Positions 9,131-18,707 of a stretch of 64,000 nt of DNA are shown piece by piece (the stretch's first letter is position 1; every line of letters starts with the position of its first letter). Under the pieces are notes generated by a model, which made no database searches, was not told where the DNA came from, and was given only the letters and a program-made list of their open reading frames with translations. This stretch comes from an uncultured Carboxylicivirga sp. (GTDB taxonomy: Bacteria; Bacteroidota; Bacteroidia; Bacteroidales; Marinilabiliaceae): assembly GCA_947503525.1 (NCBI GenBank), contig CANNEA010000005.1:248001-312000 (forward strand), written 5' to 3'. The position numbers and the translations under genes are program-made.

Positions 9131-9558
9131 TTAAAGAAACAGGGTTTAAATACCAACATAGGGTCTCTTATTCGGAGACAGATCAAATGAACTTTCTACA
9201 TCACTCCAATTACGCAAGAATATATGAAAATGCCAGATGGGAGTTTTTCCGCTCTCTGGATATTCCGTATTCCAAAATTGAAATGAGCGGTGTGCTTATG
9301 CCAGTTATCAATATGGATTTCAAATTTATTAAACCGGCTATTTATGATGACCTATTAAATATTGAAGTCCGGATTACCAAGATTAGTGGTGCAAAAATCA
9401 CATTTACATATTGTACTTTCAATAGTGAAGAGCAGCAAATAAATACTGCATCATTAACCATAGCATGCATTGGAAAAGCGGATCATAAACCAATTCGTAT
9501 CCCATTATTTATTTTAAATACGCTTTATTTACATCGAGAGCTGGCACAAGTTGTATAA
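9118..9558 (+). CDS. acyl-CoA thioesterase (4HBT/YbgC-like hotdog protein)
   Basis: This 146-residue hotdog-fold protein has the YbgC/4HBT signature with the catalytic aspartate region SYSETDQMNFLHHSNYARIYENAR. It probably hydrolyses short or aromatic acyl-CoAs in the cytoplasm. Its start codon lies inside the end of the NifX-like gene (13-base overlap), which implies translational coupling, although no functional link is obvious. A terminator follows immediately. Confidence 0.88.
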   Translation: MQSLIKETGFKYQHRVSYSETDQMNFLHHSNYARIYENARWEFFRSLDIPYSKIEMSGVLMPVINMDFKFIKPAIYDDLLNIEVRITKISGAKITFTYCTFNSEEQQINTASLTIACIGKADHKPIRIPLFILNTLYLHRELAQVV

Positions 9559-9565
9559 ACGAAAA

Positions 9566-9590
9566 AAGGGAGCTATTAGCTCCCTTCTTT
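9566..9590. terminator. bidirectional hairpin terminator between the thioesterase and the tRNA-Asp pair
   Basis: A nine-base-pair stem (AAGGGAGCT with AGCTCCCTT) closes a three-base loop. It has A residues on the left and T residues on the right, so it can end the rightward thioesterase transcript and the leftward tRNA transcript. Confidence 0.8.
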
Positions 9591-9591
9591 G

Positions 9592-9665
9592 CGGTCTGGA
9601 CGGGACTCGAACCCGCGACCTCCGGCGTGACAGGCCGGCATTCTAACCAACTGAACTACCAGACC
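9592..9665 (-). tRNA. tRNA-Asp (GTC), copy 2
   Basis: The reverse complement folds as a complete 74-base tRNA: acceptor stem GGTCTGG/CCAGACC with discriminator G, anticodon loop CTGTCAC (anticodon GTC) on a CCGGC/GCCGG stem, and T arm with GGTTCGAGTCC. CCA is not encoded. It is identical to the copy 21 bases away. Confidence 0.96.
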
Positions 9666-9686
9666 CAAAATAATAAAAAAGAAAAG

Positions 9687-9760
9687 CGGTCTGGACGGGA
9701 CTCGAACCCGCGACCTCCGGCGTGACAGGCCGGCATTCTAACCAACTGAACTACCAGACC
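9687..9760 (-). tRNA. tRNA-Asp (GTC), copy 1
   Basis: A 74-base tRNA identical in sequence to the neighbouring copy and first in the direction of transcription. Anticodon GTC decodes aspartate codons. The 21-base spacer and the single upstream promoter suggest one precursor that is processed into two tRNAs. Confidence 0.96.
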
Positions 9761-9888
9761 AGTTTAGTAACATTACAGTATTTTGAGCTTTAATTAACTT
9801 CCTTTGAAATTAAACACTTTCTTCTGAAAACCTTTGTCAGTAAGAGTTTCCTCTTTCTTCATTGCCTTTTCTTATTCTGAAAGCGATG

Positions 9889-9918
9889 CAAAGATAAGGC
9901 TTCTTTTCTATTATGCAA
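9889..9918 (-). promoter_or_regulatory. Bacteroidetes-type promoter of the tRNA-Asp pair
   Basis: On the minus strand a TTG (9916-9918) is followed after 19 bases by TATCTTTG (9889-9896), matching the Bacteroidetes -33/-7 consensus (TTG, 19-21 bases, TAnnTTTG). It lies about 130 bases before the first tRNA. The rest of the 306-base gap 9761-10066 shows no open reading frame of note. Confidence 0.55.
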
Positions 9919-10066
9919 TACCAAATACAAATTGAAAGTAGGTTTTTACACACACCATAATCCTTCCTACTTTTGTTTCAATATTTTAAGACTCAAACAT
10001 CAGAGAAAAAAACATAAAAAAAGTGTCGATTACATGAACCATCACTTAAAATTCATATTTGAATAC

Positions 10067-11491
10067 CTAATCTTTATCTACTTTTTTAAGTAAATCTTTC
10101 ACGGTAATAATTTCCAAATAAGTGGTTCCTCCACCAATACCAAAGCTTCCACCCAGGTATGCAACTAAATCCTCTTCTCCTAAAACATCTTTTTTCATGA
10201 GTTTATGAAGTGTTTTCTTTAAGATGTCTTTCTTGTTGGACCCTTCTTCCATCATACGAGGAAATACCCCATAAGATAATGAAAGCTGACGTCCTACATT
10301 TGGATTATAACATAAAGCAAATACAGGGCAAACACCTCTAAAAGCAGCTAAATACCTCGCTGTTTTTCCCGTAAGACTATCCGTTAGTACAGCTTTTAAT
10401 TCCAATAATTTACTGGCATTAACAGCTGTATCTGCCAAATAAGCGGTTACATCCTGCTCATCTTTAGGCACAGGAATATCGTTGCGTGAATCTTTTGAAG
10501 CTTCGACCTCTTTGGCAATTTTTGCCATTGTTTTAACCGACTCCACCGGGTAATTACCATATGCAGTTTCTCCACTCAACATTACCGCATCAGTACGATA
10601 ATATATAGCGTTAGCCACATCAGTAACCTCAGCTCGTGTTGGTCGAGGATTTTTAATCATCGTATGCAACATCTGCGTAGCAACAATAACAGGTTTTTTA
10701 GCTTCAACACACATTCTAATCATCTTGCGCTGAATTCCCGGAACCTTCTCCTGAGGAACCTCAATACCTAAATCACCTCTTGCAACCATTACTCCATGAA
10801 CATGCTCAAGAATTTCCTCTAGATTATCAACACCTTCCTCATTTTCGATTTTGGCAATAATCTTCATAGGACTTTCCATCTCATTAAGGATTTGCTGTAC
10901 TTCAATTACATCCTCCTTATTTCTTACAAATGAATGCGCTACAAAATCAATATTTTTTTCAGCAGCAAATTTTATAAATGTCCTATCCTTCTCTGTAACA
11001 GAAGGCAAATTAATTCTGACTCCTGGAACATTAACACTTTTTCTACTTCCAACTATACCATCATTCGTTACCTGACATGTCAAGTATTCTTCATCCTTTG
11101 AAATCACTTTTAAGGCAATTTCACCATCATCAATTAAAATTTCACCATCAACAGGCAAATCTTCAACGAAACTACTGTAACTTACACAAATACATTCCTT
11201 TGTTGATTTACAGTTAATATCCCCTTTTACCTTAATGGTATCACCAGTACTCAAGGCAATATCACCATCTGATGCTGTCGTTCTGATTTCGGGTCCTTTG
11301 GTGTCAATCAAAACAGCAATCTTGTCAGATACTTGTCTAACGCTGTTCAAAACCTTCTCAACACCTTCAAAGTCTTGATGAGCTGTATTCAACCGCACCA
11401 CGTTCATCCCTGACTTATACAACTTTTTAAGAAAATCGACTTCGCAATGGCGATCCGAAATTGTAGCAACAATTTTGGTAAACTTCTTCAT
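10067..11491 (-). CDS. pyk: pyruvate kinase
   Basis: The 474-residue enzyme transfers phosphate from PEP to ADP, giving pyruvate and ATP at the end of glycolysis. Motifs: NVVRLNTAH, IDTKGPEIRT, the catalytic IAKIENEEG, ARGDLGIEVP, TRAEVTDVANA and MLSGETAYG. The length is standard, with no extra C-terminal PEP-utilising domain. It stands alone, opposed to pckA further right, which runs the PEP pool in the other direction. Confidence 0.96.
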   Translation of the reverse strand: MKKFTKIVATISDRHCEVDFLKKLYKSGMNVVRLNTAHQDFEGVEKVLNSVRQVSDKIAVLIDTKGPEIRTTASDGDIALSTGDTIKVKGDINCKSTKECICVSYSSFVEDLPVDGEILIDDGEIALKVISKDEEYLTCQVTNDGIVGSRKSVNVPGVRINLPSVTEKDRTFIKFAAEKNIDFVAHSFVRNKEDVIEVQQILNEMESPMKIIAKIENEEGVDNLEEILEHVHGVMVARGDLGIEVPQEKVPGIQRKMIRMCVEAKKPVIVATQMLHTMIKNPRPTRAEVTDVANAIYYRTDAVMLSGETAYGNYPVESVKTMAKIAKEVEASKDSRNDIPVPKDEQDVTAYLADTAVNASKLLELKAVLTDSLTGKTARYLAAFRGVCPVFALCYNPNVGRQLSLSYGVFPRMMEEGSNKKDILKKTLHKLMKKDVLGEEDLVAYLGGSFGIGGGTTYLEIITVKDLLKKVDKD

Positions 11492-11596
11492 AATTAAATT
11501 TTTCTGGAGGTATGCAACTATTAATAATTAATTGAACCCAGCCCTTCCCCTGCTTGATTCAAAATGATACAAATTCTTTATTCTGATAATACTATT

Positions 11597-12019
11597 TTAT
11601 TTATCTTCTAAAATGGCTTCCAATGCCAATCTATATGAATCCAGCCCGAAACCACATATACTTCCTACACAAACCGGAGTTATAAATGAATGGTGGCGCA
11701 CAGCTTCACGTTTAAACACATTACTAATGTGTACCTCAATTACCGGACTATTAACAGCCGAAATAGCATCAGCAATAGCTAATGAAGTGTGAGTAAAAGC
11801 TCCTGCATTTAATATTATACCATCAACCTTAAATCCACTTTCATGAATTTGATTGATAAGTTCACCTTCAACGTTAGATTGGAAATAACTTAAATTTACA
11901 TTCGGATAACGACTAAGCAATTCTTTAAAATAATCTTCAAAACCTTTTGATCCATAAATCGTTGGCTCTCTTTTACCAAGCAGATTCAGATTAGGTCCAT
12001 TAATAATTATTATATCCAT
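11597..12019 (-). CDS. aroQ: type II 3-dehydroquinate dehydratase
   Basis: AroQ dehydrates 3-dehydroquinate to 3-dehydroshikimate in the shikimate pathway. The 140-residue length is normal for the dodecameric type II enzyme. Visible are INGPNLNLLGKREP with the following catalytic tyrosine (IYG), NAGAFTHTS, the catalytic EVHISN histidine, and the arginine/histidine patch REAVRHHS. It diverges from xerD; a minus-strand TAATTTTG at 12045-12052 is a possible -7 element with a weak -33. Confidence 0.95.
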   Translation of the reverse strand: MDIIIINGPNLNLLGKREPTIYGSKGFEDYFKELLSRYPNVNLSYFQSNVEGELINQIHESGFKVDGIILNAGAFTHTSLAIADAISAVNSPVIEVHISNVFKREAVRHHSFITPVCVGSICGFGLDSYRLALEAILEDK

Positions 12020-12208
12020 ATATTATCAGTTGATAACTATGCCACAAAATTACAATTGTTTATTGGAAAATGAAACAGATTCCTGTCCGTAAAAAGATTA
12101 ATTACTATTTATAATAGTATTTTTTAGTAAAACCCTTGATCGTTATTAATGTAATATTTATTTTTACCTATACTAACAATCGGGAAACAGTAATAAACTT
12201 AAAAAATT

Positions 12209-13108
12209 ATGAATTGGGAATCAGAACTAAGCGAGTTTCGAAATTACCTTAAAATTGAGAAAGGTCTTTCAGAAAACTCTATTCATGCTTATGTGACAGA
12301 CCTCACAAAGCTCGTTGCTTTTTTAGAAGAAAAAGGCGATAAAAAAGGACCGGAAGATGTTGTTCTTGCAGACCTAAAGGAAATGATGGAATGGATTGGT
12401 AATCGGGGGATCAGTCCAAGAACTCAGGCCAGGGTTATTAGTGGAATTAAATCTTTCTATAAGTTTCTTTTAATTGAAGAGAAAGTTGACAGAGATCCTA
12501 CTGCGTTATTAGAATCTCCTAAAATCGGCAGAAAACTTCCGGATATTTTATCTGTTGAAGAAATTGATTCAATTATCAATGCCGTAGACATACGTAAACC
12601 CGAAGGGCAGCGTAACAAGGCCATATTAGAAACTCTGTATAGTTGTGGCTTACGCGTATCTGAATTAATTGAACTAAAAATTTCAAACCTATTTTTCGAA
12701 TCTGGATTTATCAAAATCGAAGGAAAGGGAAATAAAGAGCGTCTGGTTCCTATTAGCACTAAAGCCATTAAGGAAATCAACCTATATTTAAGTGAATACC
12801 GTCGTAATCTAAAGATTTATACTGATGATGAGGATATTCTTTTCCTTAATAGACGAGGCAAGAAATTGTCAAGAGTAATGATTTTTACGATCATTAAGAA
12901 CTTGACTAAGCGTCTTGGATTTGAAAAGAATGTAAGCCCACACACTTTCCGTCACTCATTTGCAACCCATTTAATAGATGGCGGAGCAAACTTAAGAGCT
13001 GTTCAGGAAATGCTGGGACACGAATCGATAATCACTACAGAGATTTATACACATCTTGATAAGGAATATTTAAAGAATACTCTTATTCAATTCCATCCAA
13101 GATCGTAA
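12209..13108 (+). CDS. xerD: tyrosine recombinase XerD
   Basis: A 299-residue tyrosine recombinase with an N-terminal SAM-like core-binding domain (about 1-85) and a C-terminal catalytic domain. The catalytic set is visible: arginine in SCGLRVSEL, HTFRHSFATHL, LGHESI and the nucleophile in TTEIYTHLD. Length and continuity fit chromosomal XerD, which resolves chromosome dimers at dif with XerC. It sits beside aroQ with no attachment repeats or phage genes, so I do not read it as a mobile-element integrase. Confidence 0.9.
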   Translation: MNWESELSEFRNYLKIEKGLSENSIHAYVTDLTKLVAFLEEKGDKKGPEDVVLADLKEMMEWIGNRGISPRTQARVISGIKSFYKFLLIEEKVDRDPTALLESPKIGRKLPDILSVEEIDSIINAVDIRKPEGQRNKAILETLYSCGLRVSELIELKISNLFFESGFIKIEGKGNKERLVPISTKAIKEINLYLSEYRRNLKIYTDDEDILFLNRRGKKLSRVMIFTIIKNLTKRLGFEKNVSPHTFRHSFATHLIDGGANLRAVQEMLGHESIITTEIYTHLDKEYLKNTLIQFHPRS

Positions 13109-13139
13109 AAATAGAATAGCATTAGTTGCTTAAAATATT

Positions 13140-13170
13140 AAAGCACATCCGATTAGGATGTGCTTTTTTT
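13140..13170 (+). terminator. terminator after xerD
   Basis: An 11-base-pair stem (AAAGCACATCC with GGATGTGCTTT) closes a five-base loop and is followed by a run of T residues. Confidence 0.88.
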
Positions 13171-13635
13171 ATATATTCACTTCAATGCTTCAAATTCACA
13201 TCCTCCAAGAAAAGGATTATCAATAATCATTCTAAACATCACACATTATTGATTTACTTATACTTACACACATTCTTCACTTTCATTTCGTAAGTTATTC
13301 TATGATTTTTGTCAAGGTTTAATTTGTATCTACTTATATATCTGTCTTTTAGAAATGATTGAAAATTTATATTTGTGAAATTGTTGCTTTTTGCAAAACT
13401 ATTAACAAATATTAGTGGTTACAAATGTGTCTGTAAGAAGCAAAGACTCCCATAACACATTGAATTAATGAATGTTTTCTTTAATCAATGATGTTAATAT
13501 TTGTTTTTTATTGTATTTATTGTGTAATTTTAGTTTAAAAGATATGACTATAAATGAATCAACAAACAACTATTTCAGGACATATCTACATTTTTAAGTT
13601 ATAATTTATAAGCAACCCCAATTCAATCAAACAAA
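13171..13635 (+). promoter_or_regulatory. 465-base intergenic region upstream of pckA
   Basis: This very AT-rich gap has no plausible gene. It holds one exact TAnnTTTG element (TATATTTG, 13368-13375) about 260 bases before the pckA start, and a near match at 13496-13503, neither with a clear -33 box. The long leader could carry regulation of gluconeogenesis or fermentation, but I see no recognisable riboswitch. Confidence 0.3.
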
Positions 13636-15252
13636 ATGGAAGCAGTAAAACCAATGGTAAACCTTGAATTACATGGCATTAATGATGCATATGACATCAT
13701 TTACAATCCATCATTTGAGTTTCTTTACAATGAAGAGATCAATCCCAATCTTAATGGTTATGAAAAAGGTGTAGTCTCCGAATTAGGAGCGGTAAATGTA
13801 ATGACAGGTGACTTTACAGGCCGTTCACCAAAGGACAAGTATATTGTTGAAGATGCAATAACCAAAGATACAATTTGGTGGAATTCTGAACATGCAAAGA
13901 ACGATAATAAGCCAATATCGCAAAAAGTGTGGAATGAACTAAAGGAAACGGTAGTGCAGCAACTTTCCAATAAACGATTATTTGTTATTGACTCGTTTTG
14001 TGGAGCAAATGCAAATACAAGATTGAAGGTTAGATTCATTACTGAAGTTGCTTGGCAAGCACATTTTGTAAAAAACATGTTTATTCGTCCAAGCGAAGAA
14101 GAACTAGCTGATTTTGATGATCCTGACTTCGTTGTTCTTAATGCTTCTAAAACCACTAATCCAAACTGGAAACAGCAAGGCTTAAATTCAGAGGTATTCA
14201 CCGTTTTTAACCTTAGCGAAAAGATGCAACTTATTGGTGGCACTTGGTATGGTGGAGAAATGAAGAAAGGCTTGTTTGCGATGATGAATTATTATTTACC
14301 TCTCAATGGAATTTCTTCAATGCATTGCTCTGCCAACAAGGGTGCAAATGGTGATGTTGCTGTATTCTTTGGATTGTCAGGAACAGGAAAAACAACTTTG
14401 TCAACAGACCCAAAGAGGGAATTAATTGGTGATGATGAGCACGGATGGGATGACGAAGGTGTTTTCAACTTTGAAGGAGGTTGTTATGCAAAGACTATAA
14501 ATTTAGATGCAGAAAGTGAACCAGACATTTACAATGCCATTCGAAGAAATGCTCTATTGGAGAATGTTACGGTAGATGCCAATGGTAAAATTGACTTTAC
14601 AGACAATTCAATAACTGAGAATACAAGAGTTTCATACCCAATTGATCACATTGATAATATTGTACAGCCCGTATCAAAAGCCGGACATGCCAATAAAGTT
14701 ATCTTTTTAACCGCAGATGCCTTTGGAGTAATGCCACCTGTATCAAAACTTACTCCGGAACAAACCAAATATCACTTTCTATCCGGCTTTACAGCAAAAA
14801 TAGCAGGAACAGAAAGAGGAATTACTGAACCTAAACCTACCTTTTCGGCCTGTTTTGGCGAAGCATTTCTTTCTCTGCATCCTACTAAATACGGTGAGGA
14901 GTTAGTCAAAAAAATGAATCAACATGGCGCTCAGGCTTATCTTGTAAATACGGGATGGAATGGGACCGGAAAACGAATATCTATTAAGGATACCCGGGCA
15001 ATCATTGATGCTATTCTTGATGGATCTATCGAAAAAGCCGAAACTTCAAAAATTCCAATATTTAATCTTGAAATACCAAAGGCGCTTCACGATGTTGATC
15101 CAAACATATTAGATCCGCGGGACACTTACGCTAATAAAAGTGATTGGGATGTCAAGACGAAAGACCTGGCAAGTCTTTTTATTAACAACTTTAAAAAATA
15201 TACCGACAACGACGAAGGAAAGTCATTAGTACAAGCCGGACCTCAGCTATAA
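13636..15252 (+). CDS. pckA: phosphoenolpyruvate carboxykinase (ATP)
   Basis: The 538-residue ATP-type PEPCK interconverts oxaloacetate and PEP. In many anaerobic Bacteroidetes it runs toward CO2 fixation on PEP to feed fumarate respiration. The kinase-1a P-loop is [13 protein letters not shown], followed by GDDEHGWD; earlier motifs include [11 protein letters not shown] and MHCSANKG. With the fumarase at 40589-42193 it fits a succinate-producing reductive branch. It ends in a terminator shared with the opposing gene. Confidence 0.96.
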   Translation: MEAVKPMVNLELHGINDAYDIIYNPSFEFLYNEEINPNLNGYEKGVVSELGAVNVMTGDFTGRSPKDKYIVEDAITKDTIWWNSEHAKNDNKPISQKVWNELKETVVQQLSNKRLFVIDSFCGANANTRLKVRFITEVAWQAHFVKNMFIRPSEEELADFDDPDFVVLNASKTTNPNWKQQGLNSEVFTVFNLSEKMQLIGGTWYGGEMKKGLFAMMNYYLPLNGISSMHCSANKGANGDVAVFFGLSGTGKTTLSTDPKRELIGDDEHGWDDEGVFNFEGGCYAKTINLDAESEPDIYNAIRRNALLENVTVDANGKIDFTDNSITENTRVSYPIDHIDNIVQPVSKAGHANKVIFLTADAFGVMPPVSKLTPEQTKYHFLSGFTAKIAGTERGITEPKPTFSACFGEAFLSLHPTKYGEELVKKMNQHGAQAYLVNTGWNGTGKRISIKDTRAIIDAILDGSIEKAETSKIPIFNLEIPKALHDVDPNILDPRDTYANKSDWDVKTKDLASLFINNFKKYTDNDEGKSLVQAGPQL

Positions 15253-15268
15253 TACAACTTATAAAGAG

Positions 15269-15298
15269 AAATTCCCGTAGTAAATACTGCGGGAATTT
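15269..15298. terminator. bidirectional terminator between pckA and the TIGR01777 gene
   Basis: The inverted repeat AAATTCCCG...CGGGAATTT with additional inner pairs is flanked by A-rich and T-rich runs, so it can serve both converging genes. Its right end touches the stop codon of the minus-strand gene. Confidence 0.78.
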
Positions 15299-16182
15299 TA
15301 TTTTTTACACAATACATTCAAAGCTGATTCTAAAGTAGGGAAGGCAAAATGAAAATCATCTTTCAGCATTCGTTTTGGGATAACTTTTTGTCCGTTCAAC
15401 AACATTTGAGCACCCTCGCCAAACATTAATTTCAACATGAATTCCGGCATCTTCAACCATAATGGCTTTCTTAACTTTTCAGCTATTGCAGTACTCATCT
15501 CTTTATTAGAGACCATTTCAGGTGCTACAAAATTATAAATACCTCCTGAAGCTTCCCTTTTCAACAGGTACCAAAAACCACTTAAAACATCATTTATATG
15601 GATAAAAGGAAAAACCTGATGACCATCTCCTAAAGTTGCTCCCAAGCCCATCTTAAATGGACGGATAAGTTTTGGAAAAGCTCCACCTCCATTCCCCAAC
15701 ACGACTCCCAATCGAGCAATACATAAACGTACCCCATTGGATTTACCAACTTTAAATGCCTCAGCTTCCCATTTTTTGCAAACTTCACCTAAAAAGTCGT
15801 TTGCATAATTGGTTGAAAACTCATCATGAACTTCATAAGAATCATATATTCCAACAGCTGATGCCGATATTACCAAATTTGGTTTATCAATAGTCCCATC
15901 AATAGCTTCAACTATTTTACGAGTCACATTTAACCTACTGTATAAAATTTGTCCTTTAACCTTTTCAGTCCAGCGTCTTGAAATAGGAGCTCCAGCCAGA
16001 TTAATAACTGCCTCACAGCCATTAATTAACTTCGATAATCCTTCAATCGGCCCTTTAAGATGAGCTCTTGTAATAAGCTCAACCTGATAACCATTATATT
16101 CAAGAAACTGACACAACTGAGTTCCAATAAAACCAGTTGCACCGCTTAAAGCTATTTTATTTATTTCTCCTTTTAACGACAT
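15298..16182 (-). CDS. TIGR01777 family NAD(P)-dependent epimerase/dehydratase-like protein
   Basis: The 294-residue extended SDR has GATGFIGTQL near residue 14, INLAGAPISRRW, and a C-terminal DUF1731-like end (PKRMLKDDFHFAFPTLESAL). These are hallmarks of TIGR01777/YfcH proteins, whose substrate is not established. The active-site tyrosine region (SASAVGIYDSYE) is kept. It is downstream of cdaA with a 50-base gap and may be cotranscribed. Confidence 0.88.
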   Translation of the reverse strand: MSLKGEINKIALSGATGFIGTQLCQFLEYNGYQVELITRAHLKGPIEGLSKLINGCEAVINLAGAPISRRWTEKVKGQILYSRLNVTRKIVEAIDGTIDKPNLVISASAVGIYDSYEVHDEFSTNYANDFLGEVCKKWEAEAFKVGKSNGVRLCIARLGVVLGNGGGAFPKLIRPFKMGLGATLGDGHQVFPFIHINDVLSGFWYLLKREASGGIYNFVAPEMVSNKEMSTAIAEKLRKPLWLKMPEFMLKLMFGEGAQMLLNGQKVIPKRMLKDDFHFAFPTLESALNVLCKK

Positions 16183-16232
16183 TTAAAATGACGATTCAAA
16201 CCCTATTATTAATTCCTCAAATCTCTCTTACG

Positions 16233-17000
16233 TCAGACTTTATCTAAAAGTTCCTGTAATTCTTCAGAACTTACACCCATCTCCATTTGACCTTTGCTAA
16301 AATAGGAAATTCGCCCTGTTTCTTCCGACACAACAATAGCCACAGCATCAGTCGTTTCGGTAACACCCATTGCTGCCCGATGCCTTAATCCCACTTTTTT
16401 AGGCAAACTAGTATTTTGAGAAACCGGCAAGATACATCCCGCAGCTTTAATCTTATTTCTTGTAATAATTACTGCACCATCGTGCAAGGGACTATTTTTG
16501 AAAAAGATATTCTCAAGCAATTGAGTAGATATAACAGCATTGATTAATTCACCGGTTTGCACATAATCAATTAATTCTGAATTTTTTGAAATCACTATTA
16601 AAGCACCCGTTTTCGTCTTCGTAAGCGCAGTACATGCTCTTACAACCGGTTTATTGTAAATATTCATCATCCCTTTGGACTCCGACATAAAGACCTTTTC
16701 CATTGAAAACTTAGTGGATAAATTATATTTTGATCCAAGCAATAAAAGGAAGCGTCTTATTTCTTGCTGAAAAACAACAATAAAAGCCAAAACCCCAACA
16801 TTAACAAAGTTATCCATGATACTGGCAGACAACTCCATGTTAAATGCCTTAATCAACAACCACAAAAGCACAAAGGCAAAAATACCTATGAGTATATTTA
16901 AGGCAACTGTTCCTTTAATTAACTTATAGACCTTAAACATCAAATAAGCTACCAGAACAATGTCGACAAGATCAATTAAACGTATATCTAAAAATGTCAT
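16233..17000 (-). CDS. cdaA: diadenylate cyclase CdaA
   Basis: A 255-residue membrane diadenylate cyclase that makes c-di-AMP from two ATP. Three hydrophobic helices occupy about residues 8-85, then the DAC domain with HDGAVII and GLRHRAAMGVTE, the two catalytic signatures. In Bacteroidetes c-di-AMP controls potassium and osmotic balance. The start is 3 bases after the folP stop, a gene pair I know from other members of the phylum. Confidence 0.93.
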   Translation of the reverse strand: MTFLDIRLIDLVDIVLVAYLMFKVYKLIKGTVALNILIGIFAFVLLWLLIKAFNMELSASIMDNFVNVGVLAFIVVFQQEIRRFLLLLGSKYNLSTKFSMEKVFMSESKGMMNIYNKPVVRACTALTKTKTGALIVISKNSELIDYVQTGELINAVISTQLLENIFFKNSPLHDGAVIITRNKIKAAGCILPVSQNTSLPKKVGLRHRAAMGVTETTDAVAIVVSEETGRISYFSKGQMEMGVSSEELQELLDKV

Positions 17001-17003
17001 TTA

Positions 17004-17855
17004 TTACTTAGCCTTTAAAAGTTGACGCACTAATTTAACACATTCTACGCCTTCTTTAACATCATGTACGCGTAAAATATTTGCACCGTTAAGTAAAGCT
17101 ATGGTATTTAGGGATGTAGTACCGTTTAACGCTCCCGTTGAATCCAACTCCAGAAACTTGTATATCATTGACTTACGAGACAATCCGACTAATAAAGGAA
17201 GGTTAAAAAGTTGCAACTGTTTCATTTCGCGTAATAAGGTATAATTATGATCAAGATTCTTTCCAAAACCAAATCCTGGATCAATTATTATATCATTATG
17301 CCCCAATAAAGACAACTCTCTAATCTTAGCCGAAAAATAATTTGAAATTTCCTGAATAAGATTTGTGTAATTTGGCTCATTCTGCATGTTCTGAGGAGTG
17401 CCTTTCATATGCATCATTATATAGGGCACTTTAAGCTTGGAAATGGTTTCAAACATATTCTTATCCATTTCACCTGCGGAGATATCATTGATAATATCTA
17501 CGCCATAATCTTCAACAACTCTTTTGGCTATTCCTGAACGAAAAGTATCTACTGAAATGATGGCATCCGGAAATTCCTTTTTAATCCAGTCGAGACTTTG
17601 TAATAGACGATCAATTTCATCTTCTTCAGATATATGCTTTGCTCCCGGTCGTGAAGAATATGCACCAATGTCAATTACATCTGCCCCTTCAGTTAATACT
17701 TGCTCACAGCGACTTAACACATCCGATTTAATATTATATTTCCCACCATCGTAAAATGAGTCAGGTGTAATGTTCAAAATACCCATGACCATGGCTTGAT
17801 CAAACGTATAAAGTTTCCCTTTAAGATTTATAGTTTTCTCGAATTGTATACTCAT
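17004..17855 (-). CDS. folP: dihydropteroate synthase
   Basis: FolP condenses pterin pyrophosphate with p-aminobenzoate in folate synthesis. The 283-residue protein shows MGILNITPDSFYDGGKY, DIGAYSSRPGA, SVDTFR, NDISAG and DPGFGFGK, covering both family signatures. It leads the folP-cdaA pair. Confidence 0.95.
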   Translation of the reverse strand: MSIQFEKTINLKGKLYTFDQAMVMGILNITPDSFYDGGKYNIKSDVLSRCEQVLTEGADVIDIGAYSSRPGAKHISEEDEIDRLLQSLDWIKKEFPDAIISVDTFRSGIAKRVVEDYGVDIINDISAGEMDKNMFETISKLKVPYIMMHMKGTPQNMQNEPNYTNLIQEISNYFSAKIRELSLLGHNDIIIDPGFGFGKNLDHNYTLLREMKQLQLFNLPLLVGLSRKSMIYKFLELDSTGALNGTTSLNTIALLNGANILRVHDVKEGVECVKLVRQLLKAK

Positions 17856-17966
17856 AGCTTATTTATCTATTATTCCAATCACCAATGCAATTGTTAATAA
17901 TGTCTGCAAAATAAGCCAATTTGATTGAATAAAATGATCACTTTTAAGAATAAAGAAAAATAGGCA

Positions 17967-18692
17967 TTAGCGAGCAACTCCCGGAAAGTTCAAAACTTTT
18001 GCAATACTGTTTTTGTAACTTCTTCCTACCGGTAGTTCTTTGTTAAAAACTTCAATAGTACTTGCACTAAATGCCTCTATCTTATGCAAGGACACAATAT
18101 ATGATTTATGAATTCTTATAAAATCATTTTCAGGTAATTGCTCTTCCATCCAGGCCAGCGATAACTTAGTAATAATCCTTTTTTCTTTTGTGTATATTTT
18201 TATATACTCACTAAATCCCTCAATGTAAACAATATCGTTAAATACAACCTTAACATACCGCTTATTCTCCTTCACATAAATAAAACGATCTGATTCAACA
18301 GTGCCATCATAGGATACAATCGGCATCATATTCGATTCCTGTATTTGACAAAAGCGGGAAATCGATTTAAAGAAACGTTCAAAGGTAATGGGCTTTAATA
18401 AATAATCAACAGCATCTAACTCAAACCCATCGATAGCATATTCACGATAGGCGGATGTAATGATCACTTTGGCCTTTACATTTAAAGTTCGAAGAAATTC
18501 AAGCCCGGTAATTTGAGGCATCTGAATATCTAAAAACACCAAATCAACTTGTTTAGCACGCAAAAACATCATGGCCTCCATAGCCGAAGCACATTCGCCA
18601 CCAACCTCAAAACCCGGCACTTTTGACAAGTGATCCTTTATTAATTCTCTTGCTAAGGGTTCATCATCTATTATTAAACACATTGTTTTCAT
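17967..18692 (-). CDS. LytTR-type response regulator
   Basis: The 241-residue protein has an N-terminal receiver domain (about 1-120; acidic pocket IIDDEP, phospho-acceptor Asp55 in LVFLDIQMP, lysine in YLLKPI) and a C-terminal LytTR DNA-binding domain (about 140-238; RIHKSYIVSLHKIE, LPVGRSYK). It starts 15 bases after the histidine kinase stop, so it is the kinase partner. Targets are not visible; the adjacent SusCD genes are candidates. Confidence 0.93.
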   Translation of the reverse strand: MKTMCLIIDDEPLARELIKDHLSKVPGFEVGGECASAMEAMMFLRAKQVDLVFLDIQMPQITGLEFLRTLNVKAKVIITSAYREYAIDGFELDAVDYLLKPITFERFFKSISRFCQIQESNMMPIVSYDGTVESDRFIYVKENKRYVKVVFNDIVYIEGFSEYIKIYTKEKRIITKLSLAWMEEQLPENDFIRIHKSYIVSLHKIEAFSASTIEVFNKELPVGRSYKNSIAKVLNFPGVAR

Positions 18693-18707
18693 AGATATAT
18701 ATTTAGG

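Noticed and set aside
12457-12780. 107-codon minus-strand frame inside xerD
   Set aside because: Antisense shadow of the recombinase gene.
12209-13108. xerD as an integrase of a mobile element
   Set aside because: No attachment repeats, no phage or conjugation genes nearby, and the length and motifs fit housekeeping XerD beside aroQ.
13758-14243. 161-codon open frame on the minus strand inside pckA
   Set aside because: It is antisense to a clear PEP carboxykinase and has no family features.
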